Both the position numbers and the translations under genes were made by a program. A DNA stretch of 64,000 nucleotides from Methylomonas lenta (GTDB taxonomy: Bacteria; Pseudomonadota; Gammaproteobacteria; Methylococcales; Methylomonadaceae): positions 1-64,000 of the forward strand of contig NZ_LUUI01000114.1 in assembly GCF_001644015.1 (NCBI RefSeq), written 5' to 3'. The notes beneath the pieces are model-generated. The model ran no database searches, was not told where the DNA came from, and saw only the letters and a program-made list of their open reading frames with translations. Shown here in pieces: positions 1 through 8,305 of the stretch. The stretch's first letter is position 1. Every line of letters starts with the position of its first letter.

Positions 1-17
1 TAACTTAATGGCAGTGA

Positions 18-505
18 CTTGATAGGTGGGAAAGAGAGGTTTTAGTTAATCTTAAAAGTTGGTCGGTTGAGCGTTATAAAGTTGCATTAGTCGATAGCTT
101 GGCAACCGAAGCAATGACTTTGATCGATAATTACTCAGAACTCAAGTGTGTTTTTGAATTACTGACCGGCTTAAGGCATTGCCGAAACCAGCTCCATTGC
201 CCTGATGGACGAACTACTGTTATTGTCACCCAGATTGTCTGATCGCGAGTGGATCAAGTTTGCCGGCCTTGCCCTCAAGGCCTTTGAATCCGGAAAAAGC
301 GTCCACAAAAAGATTTGCCTATCCAAAGCCGGTAACCGGCATATTCGCTCGGCGCTATATGCCGGCACTTGGCGCCAAACAGCATGATCCACATATGCGA
401 GCTTATTTCCAACATTTGATCGACAACGGCAAGAAACGGCTTCAAGCCGTCTGGGCCATCATGCGTAAATTGCTGTATGTTAAAGCTCGACCAGCCCCTC
501 GATAA
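18..505 (+). pseudogene. IS110-family transposase relic, frameshifted
   Basis: The C-terminal half of an IS110/IS116/IS902-type transposase can be read only by joining three frames. The first piece, from about 18 to 170, reads ...VERYKVALVDSLATEAM... . The second, about 175-375, carries GIAETSSIALMDEL and SKAGNRHIRSALY, which match the conserved GIG.ttA.all and sK.Gn..lR.aLy blocks of the family's C-terminal (transposase_20) domain. The third, up to 505, carries HDPHMRAYFQHLIDNGKKR and AIMRKLL. Intact members are about 320-400 aa and one frame, so this copy is dead. The N-terminal DEDD catalytic half lies outside the window or is lost. No terminal repeats are expected for this family. Confidence 0.8.
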
Positions 506-508
506 CAC

Positions 509-795
509 GCGGTTTTATGCCATTCCAGCACTATCGTCGTCGAATACAAAATCGGTGACATTTATTGTTTTTGAACAGCGTATCTACGAGCGGATTGGGC
601 TGTTTGATGTTACGGGGGCTCTAAGGCCCGTTATAACAATTAACTACCCAAGCGGGTGTCACGGTAGCATAATCGGCGTTAGCGTATCGCGCCGTAAAAT
701 GCCGTCATGGCAATTTTTGCGTACAACCTCCATCGTGTTTAACGGGTTTAGTAAGTGGGCATGAGGGGTGAACAATCGAAACGAGGAGGATTCAG
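509..795. other. Gene-free stretch after the transposase relic
   Basis: An open frame of 95 codons exists here (477-764, + strand), but it starts inside the transposase relic, has no ribosome site and resembles no protein I know. The stretch is probably IS flank. The only useful signal is the strong ribosome site GAGGAGG at about 782-789 that serves the next gene. Confidence 0.4.
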
Positions 796-1431
796 ATGAA
801 GTATGTCAGCAACATAACGTCTATCTGCCTGTTTTACCTGCTTTTATTCGTAAGCATCACTCAATCGCAGGCGGACCAAATCCAAGATACCGCACTCAGC
901 ACCCCTCCGCCAAACCATCGCATTCTCGACAAATGGCGTGGCACCTGGAAAGTCACGGCGATCTACCATCCGCCGGCCCCGAAAACCCTAACTTATGTCG
1001 ATACCTTCAAATGGGTACTTAACGGCCGTTTTTTACAAGGTGAGTCATCTGAAAAATCCGATGGCACCAAAGCCATGTCCATGATTTGGTTCGACCTCTT
1101 CACCCAGTCGTATCGGTTCGTGATTTATGATTCGTCGGAACCGAAACCCGCGGAAAAGGCTGGAGAAGTGCCTTTACCGTGGGGCGGTATCGCGGTTGAA
1201 CTGCCTCCGCCCACATGGCACGAAGATACGCAAACCATGGAGTGGGATAGTGGTTTCTTCGGCCCGGTGAAATACACCGGCCGCAGTCGCTTCGTCAATG
1301 ACGATATGATTATATCGAGCGGCCTTTTGAAAGACTGGAAAGGTACGGTCATAGTGGACGTGGAAACGACTAGTATCCGGCAACATAACGCGCCAAATGA
1401 AAATGCCTGCCGTTGCCCTCAGCCTCAATAG
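796..1431 (+). CDS. Secreted DUF1579-like protein
   Basis: The product is 211 aa. A Sec signal peptide is visible at residues 1-26: a basic start, a hydrophobic run (SICLFYLLLFVSI) and a likely cut after SQA. The mature part has the layout of DUF1579-like lipocalin-type folds: W-x-GTW near residue 50, then NGRFLQGES, a W/Y-FD segment and repeated strand-like motifs to the end. The start is fixed by a perfect GAGGAGG ribosome site 7 nt upstream. The 3' end overlaps the start of the next gene by 35 nt, so the two are probably co-translated. No enzymatic residues are recognised; family assignment is by pattern only and function is unknown. Confidence 0.6.
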   Translation: MKYVSNITSICLFYLLLFVSITQSQADQIQDTALSTPPPNHRILDKWRGTWKVTAIYHPPAPKTLTYVDTFKWVLNGRFLQGESSEKSDGTKAMSMIWFDLFTQSYRFVIYDSSEPKPAEKAGEVPLPWGGIAVELPPPTWHEDTQTMEWDSGFFGPVKYTGRSRFVNDDMIISSGLLKDWKGTVIVDVETTSIRQHNAPNENACRCPQPQ

Positions 1432-3175
1432 CGGATTTGGTATTTTTTTCGGCTTATTGTTTGTGGTGTTGCTTGCCTCGCTGATGACGATTTTGCTGTC
1501 CTGGCTGTTGTTAAGCCGTTATAAAAAATCGGTCGGTCAATTAATGTTGGCATGCGGTAATTCCACAACCGCCACAGCGGAGTATAGCCGTCACGAGGCT
1601 GATGACACTCTCGGTCCTGGTCTAGCCTGCTCCAATATATCCGCGGATAGCCATGCCGATCTATTGTATCGACGGATGATAGCCGGACCTTGGTTGTATG
1701 CGGCCCGATACGCCTTGGCGGGGATGCCTTTCGCAGTGGTGATGTCGGTTTCATTCGGTATGGCCTTTTCACAAGCACAAATCAATCCTTTGGGAGCGGC
1801 GGATCACCCTCTACAATTTTTGTTGATGGGGTGGCTATTTGCCTGGCCAGTGGTAGTCGCGGCATTGCTGATTACTAAACTGAATTGGCAAAACAGGTGT
1901 GCGCTACTGTGTGGATATTTTGTAATATTGATCATTTTAGGCGCCTTACTCACCCTGATGCCGACGGAAGCAATCTCGCTGTGGGGAAAGAGGGCGATAG
2001 GTTGGTCGGGTGAAACGCCGACGCGGGTGGCGGCCAAGTGGTTTATGTTAAATCTGGTGCCGACGCTACTGCTAATCACGTTTCGGAACCGTCGCATACG
2101 CGCAGTAGCGCCGCTAGTATTGGCTTTTATGACAGCGGTGGCCACAGGTTTGCTGAGTGTACTGTTATGGTTAGTGATCAATCATCAACATTTTCAGGCG
2201 GCGAGTGATTTTCTGACGGTAGCATTTGCCATGCGAGCCAATACGGCATTTATTATAACACTAATATTGATTACGCTAGCGGCTTGCGGCGTATTTGCCG
2301 TTCTGGGAGGATGGCTTTCACAAAAAATTCGGCAAGGTTATCTGGCCAAATCGCTGAGCGACCTGTCGTTGAGCCTGGATGCTGTGTGGCTGCTGTTTGC
2401 TTCTTGTTATGCCATCGTGTTGGCGCTGGCTGGTCCCGGTTGGGCGGTATTTGGAATAGCCGCTTTTTTGCTGTACAAATTTTCCTTAAAGCATACGTAC
2501 AAACTGCTGCCCTCGCATCAGTCGGATGCGTATTTTTGCCCCACGCTCTTGGTATTAAGAGTCTTTTCTCTGGGCAAACGAAGCGAGACATTGTTTGATA
2601 CCATCGCCGCCTATTGGCGCTATATCGGCACTATCCAACTGATTGCCGGTACGGACTTGGCTCAATCGACCGTAGCACCACATCAATTTCTGAGTTTTAT
2701 CACCGGTAAACTGAAAGGGCTGTTTATCGATAGCGAAGCGGCTGTGAATCGAAGTATTCGAGCAATAGACCACCGTCCGGATGCCGACGGCCGATTCAGG
2801 ATCAATGATTTTCTTTGCCATCAGGATACCTGGCAAAGCGTACTGTCAAAGTTGGTTGCCGGCAACGATGTGGTATTGATGGACTTAAGAAATTTCCAGC
2901 CGGAAAACCAGGGCTGCATTTTTGAAATTAATCAGCTACTACAGTCAGTGTCCGTTCATCGCCTGGTTTTAGTTGTCGATAACACTACCGATAGGCAGCT
3001 GTTTAGGGAAGTTTTGCTGGCAGCATGCGCTGGATTACCGCTTGGTTCGCCTAATTCAGGCATTTCGGCGGATGAGGTACAACTGTTTGAATTGAAATCT
3101 GATCATGCGAAGGCATTGCGGATGCTGCTGATGAGATTATCGGCGGCGGCTGGAGGCGCCAAGAGCGTTGCTTAA
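1397..3175 (+). CDS. Polytopic membrane protein with C-terminal soluble domain
   Basis: The product is 592 aa. About eight membrane segments are visible (approx. residues 15-40, 105-125, 138-160, 172-192, 215-232, 236-262, 282-310 and 330-366). A soluble C-terminal domain follows from about 375 to 592. Within it, LLVLRVFSLGKRSETLFD, DVVLMDLRNF, NQGCIFEI and HRLVLVVDNTTD alternate hydrophobic strands with helices, like a Rossmann or TIR-type alpha/beta domain. The same arrangement occurs in uncharacterised proteobacterial membrane proteins. The ATG at 1397 overlaps the preceding secreted-protein gene in another frame; a second ATG lies at 1403. Function is unknown. A TIR-like role is inference, since no catalytic glutamate can be assigned from sequence alone. 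Confidence 0.65.
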   Translation: MKMPAVALSLNSGFGIFFGLLFVVLLASLMTILLSWLLLSRYKKSVGQLMLACGNSTTATAEYSRHEADDTLGPGLACSNISADSHADLLYRRMIAGPWLYAARYALAGMPFAVVMSVSFGMAFSQAQINPLGAADHPLQFLLMGWLFAWPVVVAALLITKLNWQNRCALLCGYFVILIILGALLTLMPTEAISLWGKRAIGWSGETPTRVAAKWFMLNLVPTLLLITFRNRRIRAVAPLVLAFMTAVATGLLSVLLWLVINHQHFQAASDFLTVAFAMRANTAFIITLILITLAACGVFAVLGGWLSQKIRQGYLAKSLSDLSLSLDAVWLLFASCYAIVLALAGPGWAVFGIAAFLLYKFSLKHTYKLLPSHQSDAYFCPTLLVLRVFSLGKRSETLFDTIAAYWRYIGTIQLIAGTDLAQSTVAPHQFLSFITGKLKGLFIDSEAAVNRSIRAIDHRPDADGRFRINDFLCHQDTWQSVLSKLVAGNDVVLMDLRNFQPENQGCIFEINQLLQSVSVHRLVLVVDNTTDRQLFREVLLAACAGLPLGSPNSGISADEVQLFELKSDHAKALRMLLMRLSAAAGGAKSVA

Positions 3176-3200
3176 AATATCAGCTCGTTAGATACTTTGT

Positions 3201-3352
3201 GGAAAATAGCCTCTAAATTTAACCACTCATCAGCACTGAATTTTCCAGGCAACTAACTAGTGAATTTAATAATATGTATATGATAGCCATTTAATACTGA
3301 AATTTAAGCGCTGTTTTCTTGTGAAAGTGGCAAAATTTAGAGGCTGTTTTCC
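3201..3352. repeat. Long inverted repeat (20-bp arms, ~110 bp apart)
   Basis: The left arm 3201-3220 (GGAAAATAGCCTCTAAATTT) pairs with 3333-3352 at 19 of 20 positions. After a 2x2 internal loop, CCACT (3223-3227) pairs with AGTGG (3326-3330), so the paired arms span about 27 nt each. The interior is AT-rich and codes for nothing. It sits between a membrane-protein gene and a DUF6494 gene. It could be a MITE-like element, a large terminator or a structured leader. Confidence 0.6.
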
Positions 3353-3405
3353 AGCTGAAAGGCTTTTAAACAGGAAACTTTAAACTTACTCATTAGGACA
3401 TCGAT

Positions 3406-3612
3406 ATGAACGAAGATACCTTTAACATGGAAATCAGAAAATATCTGAAAACCGTCGGCATAGCCTCGCAACGCGAGATTGAACAGGCTGTTTACAAGGC
3501 TCTTGAATCAGGCGGATTACAAGGCTCTGAAACGCTTAAAGTAAAGATGACCCTGGAAGTGCCCGGGATCGGTATATGTCATTGTATCGACGGACAGATT
3601 GCACTCGAATAG
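3406..3612 (+). CDS. DUF6494 family small protein
   Basis: The product is 68 aa and full length for the family. The opening MNEDTFNMEIRKYLKTVG, followed by SQREIEQAV, matches the conserved start of DUF6494 proteins. The end GIGICHCIDGQIALE matches the usual beta-hairpin tail. The protein is soluble with no signal. TTAGGA lies about 10 nt upstream of the ATG. It stands alone, preceded by the long inverted repeat. The family has no assigned function. Confidence 0.75.
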   Translation: MNEDTFNMEIRKYLKTVGIASQREIEQAVYKALESGGLQGSETLKVKMTLEVPGIGICHCIDGQIALE

Positions 3613-3642
3613 CGTTGGCTAATCTTACGAAAGCTCGAAAGG

Positions 3643-3905
3643 CTAAATCAATTTTTTTAGAGAATCGATGTGCAGACAGCCGGTAAAACTCCGGTGTTCG
3701 ATCCGAAACGGCAATTTGAAATACGAGGGGGTATACTTCACGGCTTTGTCATAAAAATCCGCAGGGAGCTGTAGTAGAATCGGCGCCCCGACCGGCAGGT
3801 TGTGACCGGCTGCCGCAGATGGCTAGCAACATATTTCAGTTGCAAGTTATGTCGGTTTGCACGCTCGTAAGTTGCCACGATGTCATTTTCAATTTGATAC
3901 AGGTA
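3643..3905 (-). pseudogene. Decayed unrecognised gene fragment
   Basis: On the minus strand a coherent protein-like text runs through one frameshift. The upstream part (about 3905-3800) reads YQIENDIVATYERANRHN. The downstream part (3822-3643) reads GHNLPVGAPILLQLPADFYD, continuing to HIDSLKKLI and a TAG stop. No start codon or ribosome site is present. Residue composition is that of a real globular protein rather than random translation. I do not recognise the family. Its upstream end overlaps the 3' end of the 83-aa gene at 3889-4140. Confidence 0.35.
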
Positions 3906-4140
3906 TTGACATCCATTTTTTGTTTCCGCCTATGTTTTCTAGGCCGTACGATTCGACTATTTTATCCCCACGCCATACGGTTATTTCCCAAAAACCGCTT
4001 TCAGCATTGCCGCCTCGCTCTGCAAGACCTGATAGCGCATCAGGTTGTGCTGCCTGCGCTTCATTTAACGAATTGTAATGGCCCATTTCAATAGCAAATT
4101 CCGCGTCGTCAGATACCCAAACAAGAGTGTATGTTTTCAT
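3889..4140 (-). CDS. Hypothetical 83-aa protein
   Basis: The open frame starts at an ATG with a good ribosome site (AAAGGAAGG) about 5 nt upstream. Composition is normal for a soluble protein: MKTYTLVWVSDDAEFAIEMG at the start, no signal peptide, no membrane segment, several Trp. It lies 15 nt downstream of a cold-shock pseudogene on the same strand, so it may once have been co-transcribed with it. I do not recognise the family. Confidence 0.55.
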   Translation of the reverse strand: MKTYTLVWVSDDAEFAIEMGHYNSLNEAQAAQPDALSGLAERGGNAESGFWEITVWRGDKIVESYGLENIGGNKKWMSIPVSN

Positions 4141-4155
4141 GTTGCCTTCCTTTGA

Positions 4156-4347
4156 TTAAAGTGCGGTGACGTTCTCAGCTTGTGTTTCTTCAGTGCCCCT
4201 GGTCGCTTCCATGCTGAGGCGTTGACTTTATTTCAGGGTCTTGCAGCCACTGCCTTGGATAAGGTTGAATTATACCAATACATCTTTGCCGCCATCTTGA
4301 TCGATGAAGCTAAAGCCCTTGTCATCATTAAACCGTTTCAGCAGCAT
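4156..4347 (-). pseudogene. Cold shock protein (CspA family) with two in-frame stops
   Basis: Reading one frame from ATG (4347-4345) to TAA (4158-4156) gives 63 codons collinear with a CspA-type protein. The first block is KRFNDDKGFSFIDQDGGKD (family KWFNDxKGFGFI.-D-GGkDvFV). Next come IQGSGCKTLK and QRLSMEATRGTEETQAENVTAL (family QRVsFEaTqG.kG.QAeNVtal). TAA at codon 26 (4272-4270) replaces the His of the FVHF RNA-binding motif, and TAA at codon 40 (4230-4228) replaces the Glu of KeGQ. RNP residues are also altered (W to R, G to S). No frameshift is needed, so inactivation was by point mutation. Confidence 0.85.
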
Positions 4348-4396
4348 CAAGCCAGGTCATCAGCTTGATGGTGTTTTCGCAGGCTACACTGATGAT

Positions 4397-4606
4397 TCAC
4401 TTTCTTAGAGGATCGAGCAGTGATTTCAGGCCATTGTGATCGATCTCCTGCATTAAGGCCAATAAACGTCCTAATTCACCATTAGGAAATCCCACGCGTG
4501 CAAACCAATTAAGGTAGTAACCTGGCAAGTCCGCAATGACGCGTCCTTGGTATTTGCCGTAAGGCATGGCAAATGTAAGCAGTTTTTGTAAGTCTTCGGA
4601 TTCCAT
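4397..4606 (-). CDS. DUF3820 family protein
   Basis: The product is 69 aa. The core MPYGKYQGRVIADLPGYYL, then NWFARVGFPNGELGRLLALM and EIDHNGL, is the signature of DUF3820, a short family common in gammaproteobacteria. Length is typical. It is soluble with no signal. It is followed on the same strand by the cold-shock pseudogene (49-nt gap). No biochemical role is established for the family. Confidence 0.8.
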   Translation of the reverse strand: MESEDLQKLLTFAMPYGKYQGRVIADLPGYYLNWFARVGFPNGELGRLLALMQEIDHNGLKSLLDPLRK

Positions 4607-4770
4607 AAGGGTGTTGTTCGGGCATTTGCCAAATTTAACCAGATAATTGACGTTTTAGCTTATTTTGGACGAATACTGCGAGCCTTTTTGATAAAAAGCC
4701 TGGCTGTATGCCATACGGACTGCGATAAACTGTCTACTATCCTCTGGCCAGCAGCATGAGGTATACGGTA

Positions 4771-5205
4771 ATGAAGACGATGGCAATTAGCAAAGCTTTC
4801 ACGCTGATTGAACCCGGCTCAGTGGTTTTGATGGCGACCAATGATGGAGAGAAAAATAACATCATGACCATCTCTTGGAGCATGGCGATGGATTTTACGC
4901 CGAGATTTGCCATAACGACAGGTGCTTGGCATTATTCCTATAACGTGATTCGGGACTCCAAAGTATGCGTCATTGCGATTCCTACTCTGGATCTTATAGG
5001 CCAGCTTGTTGGGGTGGGGACATGTTCTGGCACCGACACAGATAAATTTCAAAAGTTCGGACTGACGCCACTTAAGGGAATACATGTCAGGGCGCCGCTG
5101 ATCAAAGAATGTCTGGCCAATGTTGAATGTAGGGTTATCGATATTGTTGAAAAGTACAGCATAGTTGTTCTCGACGGTATCGAAGCACGACAGATCGATT
5201 GTTGA
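4771..5205 (+). CDS. Flavin reductase-like protein, C-terminally truncated
   Basis: This is an FMN-binding split-barrel (flavin_reduct) protein. PGSVVLMAT near the start, NIMTISWSMAMDFTPRFAI, YNVIRDSKVCVIAIPT and ECLANVECRVIDIVEKYSIV follow the family order. Intact relatives run to about 190 aa and continue past VVLDGIEA with a strand and a dimer-forming tail. Here the frame stops six residues after that motif. The ATG at 4771 is preferred because GAGG lies about 10 nt before it; the in-frame ATG at 4756 overlaps that site. The missing tail and the unrelated sequence that follows suggest a deletion fusion, so activity is doubtful. Confidence 0.65.
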   Translation: MKTMAISKAFTLIEPGSVVLMATNDGEKNNIMTISWSMAMDFTPRFAITTGAWHYSYNVIRDSKVCVIAIPTLDLIGQLVGVGTCSGTDTDKFQKFGLTPLKGIHVRAPLIKECLANVECRVIDIVEKYSIVVLDGIEARQIDC

Positions 5206-5371
5206 GCATAAGCAGCAACAAGCGGTGCAGAAACAGCAAAACGATAATAATTGTCTAAAGTGTGGGTCGCCGATGCTATTAAGAACGGCCAGCAGTGGAA
5301 CAAATCAGGGCAACCAGTTTTGGGGATGTAGTGGTTTCCCAAAGTGTAGAGCAGTCAGACCGGTATCTTAG
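5190..5371 (+). pseudogene. Topoisomerase-type zinc ribbon relic (C-terminal fragment)
   Basis: In the frame of 5165-5371, HKQQQAVQKQQND is followed by a complete four-Cys ribbon: CLKCGSPMLLRT, then FWGCSGFPKCRAV. This is the zf-C4_Topoisom domain, usually found at the end of topoisomerase I or of Mrr/NERD-type nucleases with a Gln-rich linker. No upstream nuclease or topoisomerase sequence remains. The text begins exactly where the flavin reductase text stops. I read it as the 3' remnant of a gene fused by deletion into the flavin reductase. A short expressed ribbon protein is possible but has no ribosome site. Confidence 0.5.
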
Positions 5372-5502
5372 ATTTGGGTGACATTGACTGCAAGAGTGGC
5401 GAGGTTGGCTTGATGATTTTGGTGCATCTGTTCGGGTACTGTTAAACTGGATCAATAGCAACAACAGTGTCAGTAGCGTCGTTTTGTAACCCAATAAAAT
5501 CT

Positions 5503-6708
5503 ATGATCAATAACCTTTTGAACAGGGATTGGATAAATCAAATACTCAACCCTAGTGTTTCAGATAGTCATCTACATGAAAAGCTGGAACAGGCGCGTCA
5601 AAATATGCCCATTCCGGTGTTTTGGTTATTAGGCAAAACACAAAGCGGCAAGTCTTCAATTATTCAAGCTTTAACAGGTTCGAGTCGCGCGGAGATCGGG
5701 CAAGGATTTCGTTCGTGCACTCGACAGTCCACGGTGTTTGACTTTCCCGATGAAGATGCTGCGTTCGTTCGATTTCTTGATACCAAAGGATTAGGCGAAG
5801 CGGACTATGATCCCAGCGAAGACATGGCGTGGTGTCAGAGCCAAGCCCATTTGCTAATGGTCGTCATTAAAGCGATGGATCATGAACTGGACGGTGTGCT
5901 ATCGGCAACTCAAGCAGTCCGGGCTGCACATCCTGAATGGCCATTACTTGTAATACAGACCTGTCTGCATGAAGGATATCCAACTAAAGCCACGAGCCAT
6001 CGTCAACCCTATCCATTTTCAGGCGAGCATTTTGATAGCCATTGCCCACCGGACTTGGTCCGATCAATGAGTGTGCAAAGGCAGCATTTCAAAGCCTTAA
6101 ACGCAAAATTTGTCGCTGTCGATTTGACTCAGGAAGAAGATGACTATGACCCAGTGCATTACGGATTAGAGGCATTATGGTCTGCCATCGAATCAGCTCT
6201 ACCGATGGGTTTGCAGCAAATGTTATTGCAAAACCAACTGCATAGCGATCGACTTAATGATGTCTATGCGCAACACGCTTATCCTCATGTGATGGGTTAT
6301 GCCATTTCCGCTGGGTTTTTGGCTATGACGCCGGTTCCAGCAGCCGGCATGCCCTTGGTCATCGCGGCTCAAGGCAAAATGTTTCATAGTATAGCTTCGA
6401 TTTACGGCGTATCCCTCACTAAACGGAGTATTTACGAAGTGATCAGTGCAGTCGGTATCGGTGGGCTGAGCGTGGGCTTTGGCGCACGCGAATTGGCCAA
6501 ACTGATACCCGGTTGGGGATCTTTGATTTCAGGCTTATCAACCGCCGCCATTACCTATGCCTTGGGCATGACCTTATGCTATTACTACGCCCAAACACAA
6601 CAGGGCCATGCGTTTAGCGCAAAAATGTTAAAGGTCGTTTACGAGGAACAGTTAAAACGTGGCCGTCAGCTGCTAAAAGCACGATTTACTGAAAAATCCG
6701 CATCATGA
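5503..6708 (+). CDS. GTPase with C-terminal DUF697 domain
   Basis: The product is about 401 aa. The G domain has the P-loop GKTQSGKSS (residues 44-52), a switch II DTKGLGE and a hydrophobic strand LLVIQTC where the NKxD (G4) motif would be; that motif is degenerate. The C-terminal third is a DUF697 domain: VMGYAISAGFLAMTPVPAAG, then GIGGLSVGFGARELAKLIPG and an amphipathic or membrane-associated helix pair (YcjF-like). A GTG at 5467 would add 12 residues; neither start has a clear ribosome site and ATG is preferred. It overlaps the next GTPase gene by ATGA (6705-6708). Probable role: a membrane-proximal dynamin/Era-like GTPase partnered with its neighbour. The substrate is unknown. Confidence 0.75.
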   Translation: MINNLLNRDWINQILNPSVSDSHLHEKLEQARQNMPIPVFWLLGKTQSGKSSIIQALTGSSRAEIGQGFRSCTRQSTVFDFPDEDAAFVRFLDTKGLGEADYDPSEDMAWCQSQAHLLMVVIKAMDHELDGVLSATQAVRAAHPEWPLLVIQTCLHEGYPTKATSHRQPYPFSGEHFDSHCPPDLVRSMSVQRQHFKALNAKFVAVDLTQEEDDYDPVHYGLEALWSAIESALPMGLQQMLLQNQLHSDRLNDVYAQHAYPHVMGYAISAGFLAMTPVPAAGMPLVIAAQGKMFHSIASIYGVSLTKRSIYEVISAVGIGGLSVGFGARELAKLIPGWGSLISGLSTAAITYALGMTLCYYYAQTQQGHAFSAKMLKVVYEEQLKRGRQLLKARFTEKSAS

Positions 6709-8240
6709 TGAAACATGCTTTATGGCCTTGGTTGGCACTATTGGTTATTGGGATAATCCCTGTTTTGGCCTTGATGGTGATAGGGGCTTGGTGGGTATGG
6801 CAACAACAGTGGTATTGGCTATGGCTTAATCTGGCGGTAATGTGTGTCGGCATTGTCTGGATTACTGCACGAAAAATCAATCGATATCAAAAAAATCCGC
6901 TAATCGATAACGCTATCAAATTCGACACCCCATTTTCGCAACGCGATCAAGCGGCGTGGGCTGCGGTTCAGGCCTTGATACCCAGCATTAACAAAAATAC
7001 TCGGCAGAAACTGGACAACATCGATACCTGGCTACAGATAGGTCAACAGGTATTGACGTTGGTGGCTAGGCATTATCGTCCCAAGGCTGAACAGCCTGAA
7101 ATGGACATACCGGTTACCGAACTGTTGCGTATGGCCGAGCTGGTTTGCCATGATTTGCATGCACAAATTCAGGGCAATTTGCCGCTTAGTCATGTGGTGA
7201 CTTTGGCAGATGGTTTGAATCTTCAGCGTTGGCTGGATCATTTGAGTGATGCTAATGCGGCATTTCGTTTAGGTCGGCTGATATTAAATCCCCTGACGGG
7301 CGGTTTTTACGAAGCCAAAAATTATGCCCAAACGAAAGTGTTAGCCTTAACGCTGCCCCGGCTTCAAGATTGGTTGCTGGAATTGTATGTTCAGAAAGTA
7401 GGGCATTATGCAATTTTGTTGTACAGCGGACGCATGGCAGTAGAGCAACAAAGAATTGATGTCTTGTCCGCCAAGTCGAACAAAGACGGTCAACAGGCGA
7501 TGAAACAACAGACGGCATCGAACCAAGAGCCGTTACGATTTTTGGTGGCTGGACAAACCAATGCCGGTAAATCAACCTTGATCAATACCTTATTTGATTC
7601 TCCGCGCGCTGCTGCAGATGTGGTGTCGTGCACAGATGCCATCATGCCCTATGCGCTAGAAAGCGAAGGCCAGTTTTCGGGGTTAATTTTTGACACGCCG
7701 GGTTATGGCGAAAAAACCAGTTGGTTGTATGACAACCGGGAGGAGTTAGATAAAACCGATTTGGTCATATTGGTCTGTAATGCCAATAATGCCGCAAGAT
7801 CAGCAGATCGTCGGTTTCTACAAGAATTTCAGCAACACTTTCAGGATCAACCGAATCGAAAAATCCCCCCGATGATTCTGGTGGTGACACATATCGATGA
7901 GCTGCGTCCTATTCGAGAATGGCAACCACCCTATGATATTGCAGAGCCAAATTGTGTGAAGGCAGCCAACATTCGGGCCGCCATGGATGCTATTCAGCAT
8001 GACTTGTCACTGTTTGATGATACAGCTATCGTTCCCGTTAGTTTCGGCAATAACAATGGCATGGGGTCTTATAACGTCGACTCCTTATTGTTAGCCATAG
8101 GCCGGCAAATGGATGAGGCTAATCGAGCCCGCTTATTAAGATGTTTGAAAGACGCCAAAAACAGCGAGAAGTGGACTCGGCTGTGGCAGCAAGTTACTCA
8201 ATCCAGCCGTTGGTTGTTAAGCAAAATAGTGGATACATAG
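6705..8240 (+). CDS. Membrane-anchored GTPase (COG3596-like)
   Basis: The product is 511 aa. Two N-terminal membrane helices (approx. residues 8-30 and 36-53) precede a long helical region (about 60-260). A complete G domain follows: GQTNAGKST (282-290), DTPGYGE (about 329), THID as G4 (about 395) and VSFGNN. This is the YeeP/YfjP-type GTPase architecture with an added membrane anchor. Translation is coupled to the upstream DUF697 GTPase by a 4-nt overlap, so both are likely made in fixed ratio. One has a good G4 motif and the other does not, suggesting an active/regulatory pair (inference). Confidence 0.75.
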   Translation: MMKHALWPWLALLVIGIIPVLALMVIGAWWVWQQQWYWLWLNLAVMCVGIVWITARKINRYQKNPLIDNAIKFDTPFSQRDQAAWAAVQALIPSINKNTRQKLDNIDTWLQIGQQVLTLVARHYRPKAEQPEMDIPVTELLRMAELVCHDLHAQIQGNLPLSHVVTLADGLNLQRWLDHLSDANAAFRLGRLILNPLTGGFYEAKNYAQTKVLALTLPRLQDWLLELYVQKVGHYAILLYSGRMAVEQQRIDVLSAKSNKDGQQAMKQQTASNQEPLRFLVAGQTNAGKSTLINTLFDSPRAAADVVSCTDAIMPYALESEGQFSGLIFDTPGYGEKTSWLYDNREELDKTDLVILVCNANNAARSADRRFLQEFQQHFQDQPNRKIPPMILVVTHIDELRPIREWQPPYDIAEPNCVKAANIRAAMDAIQHDLSLFDDTAIVPVSFGNNNGMGSYNVDSLLLAIGRQMDEANRARLLRCLKDAKNSEKWTRLWQQVTQSSRWLLSKIVDT

Positions 8241-8305
8241 CCTTAAAAAAATCCACGGTTATTATTTCTATGACAATTGTGATTGCAAACAGAATTAGCA
8301 AAAGC

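Noticed and set aside
477-764. 95-codon frame after the IS relic
   Set aside because: No ribosome site, no recognisable protein, begins within the transposase relic.
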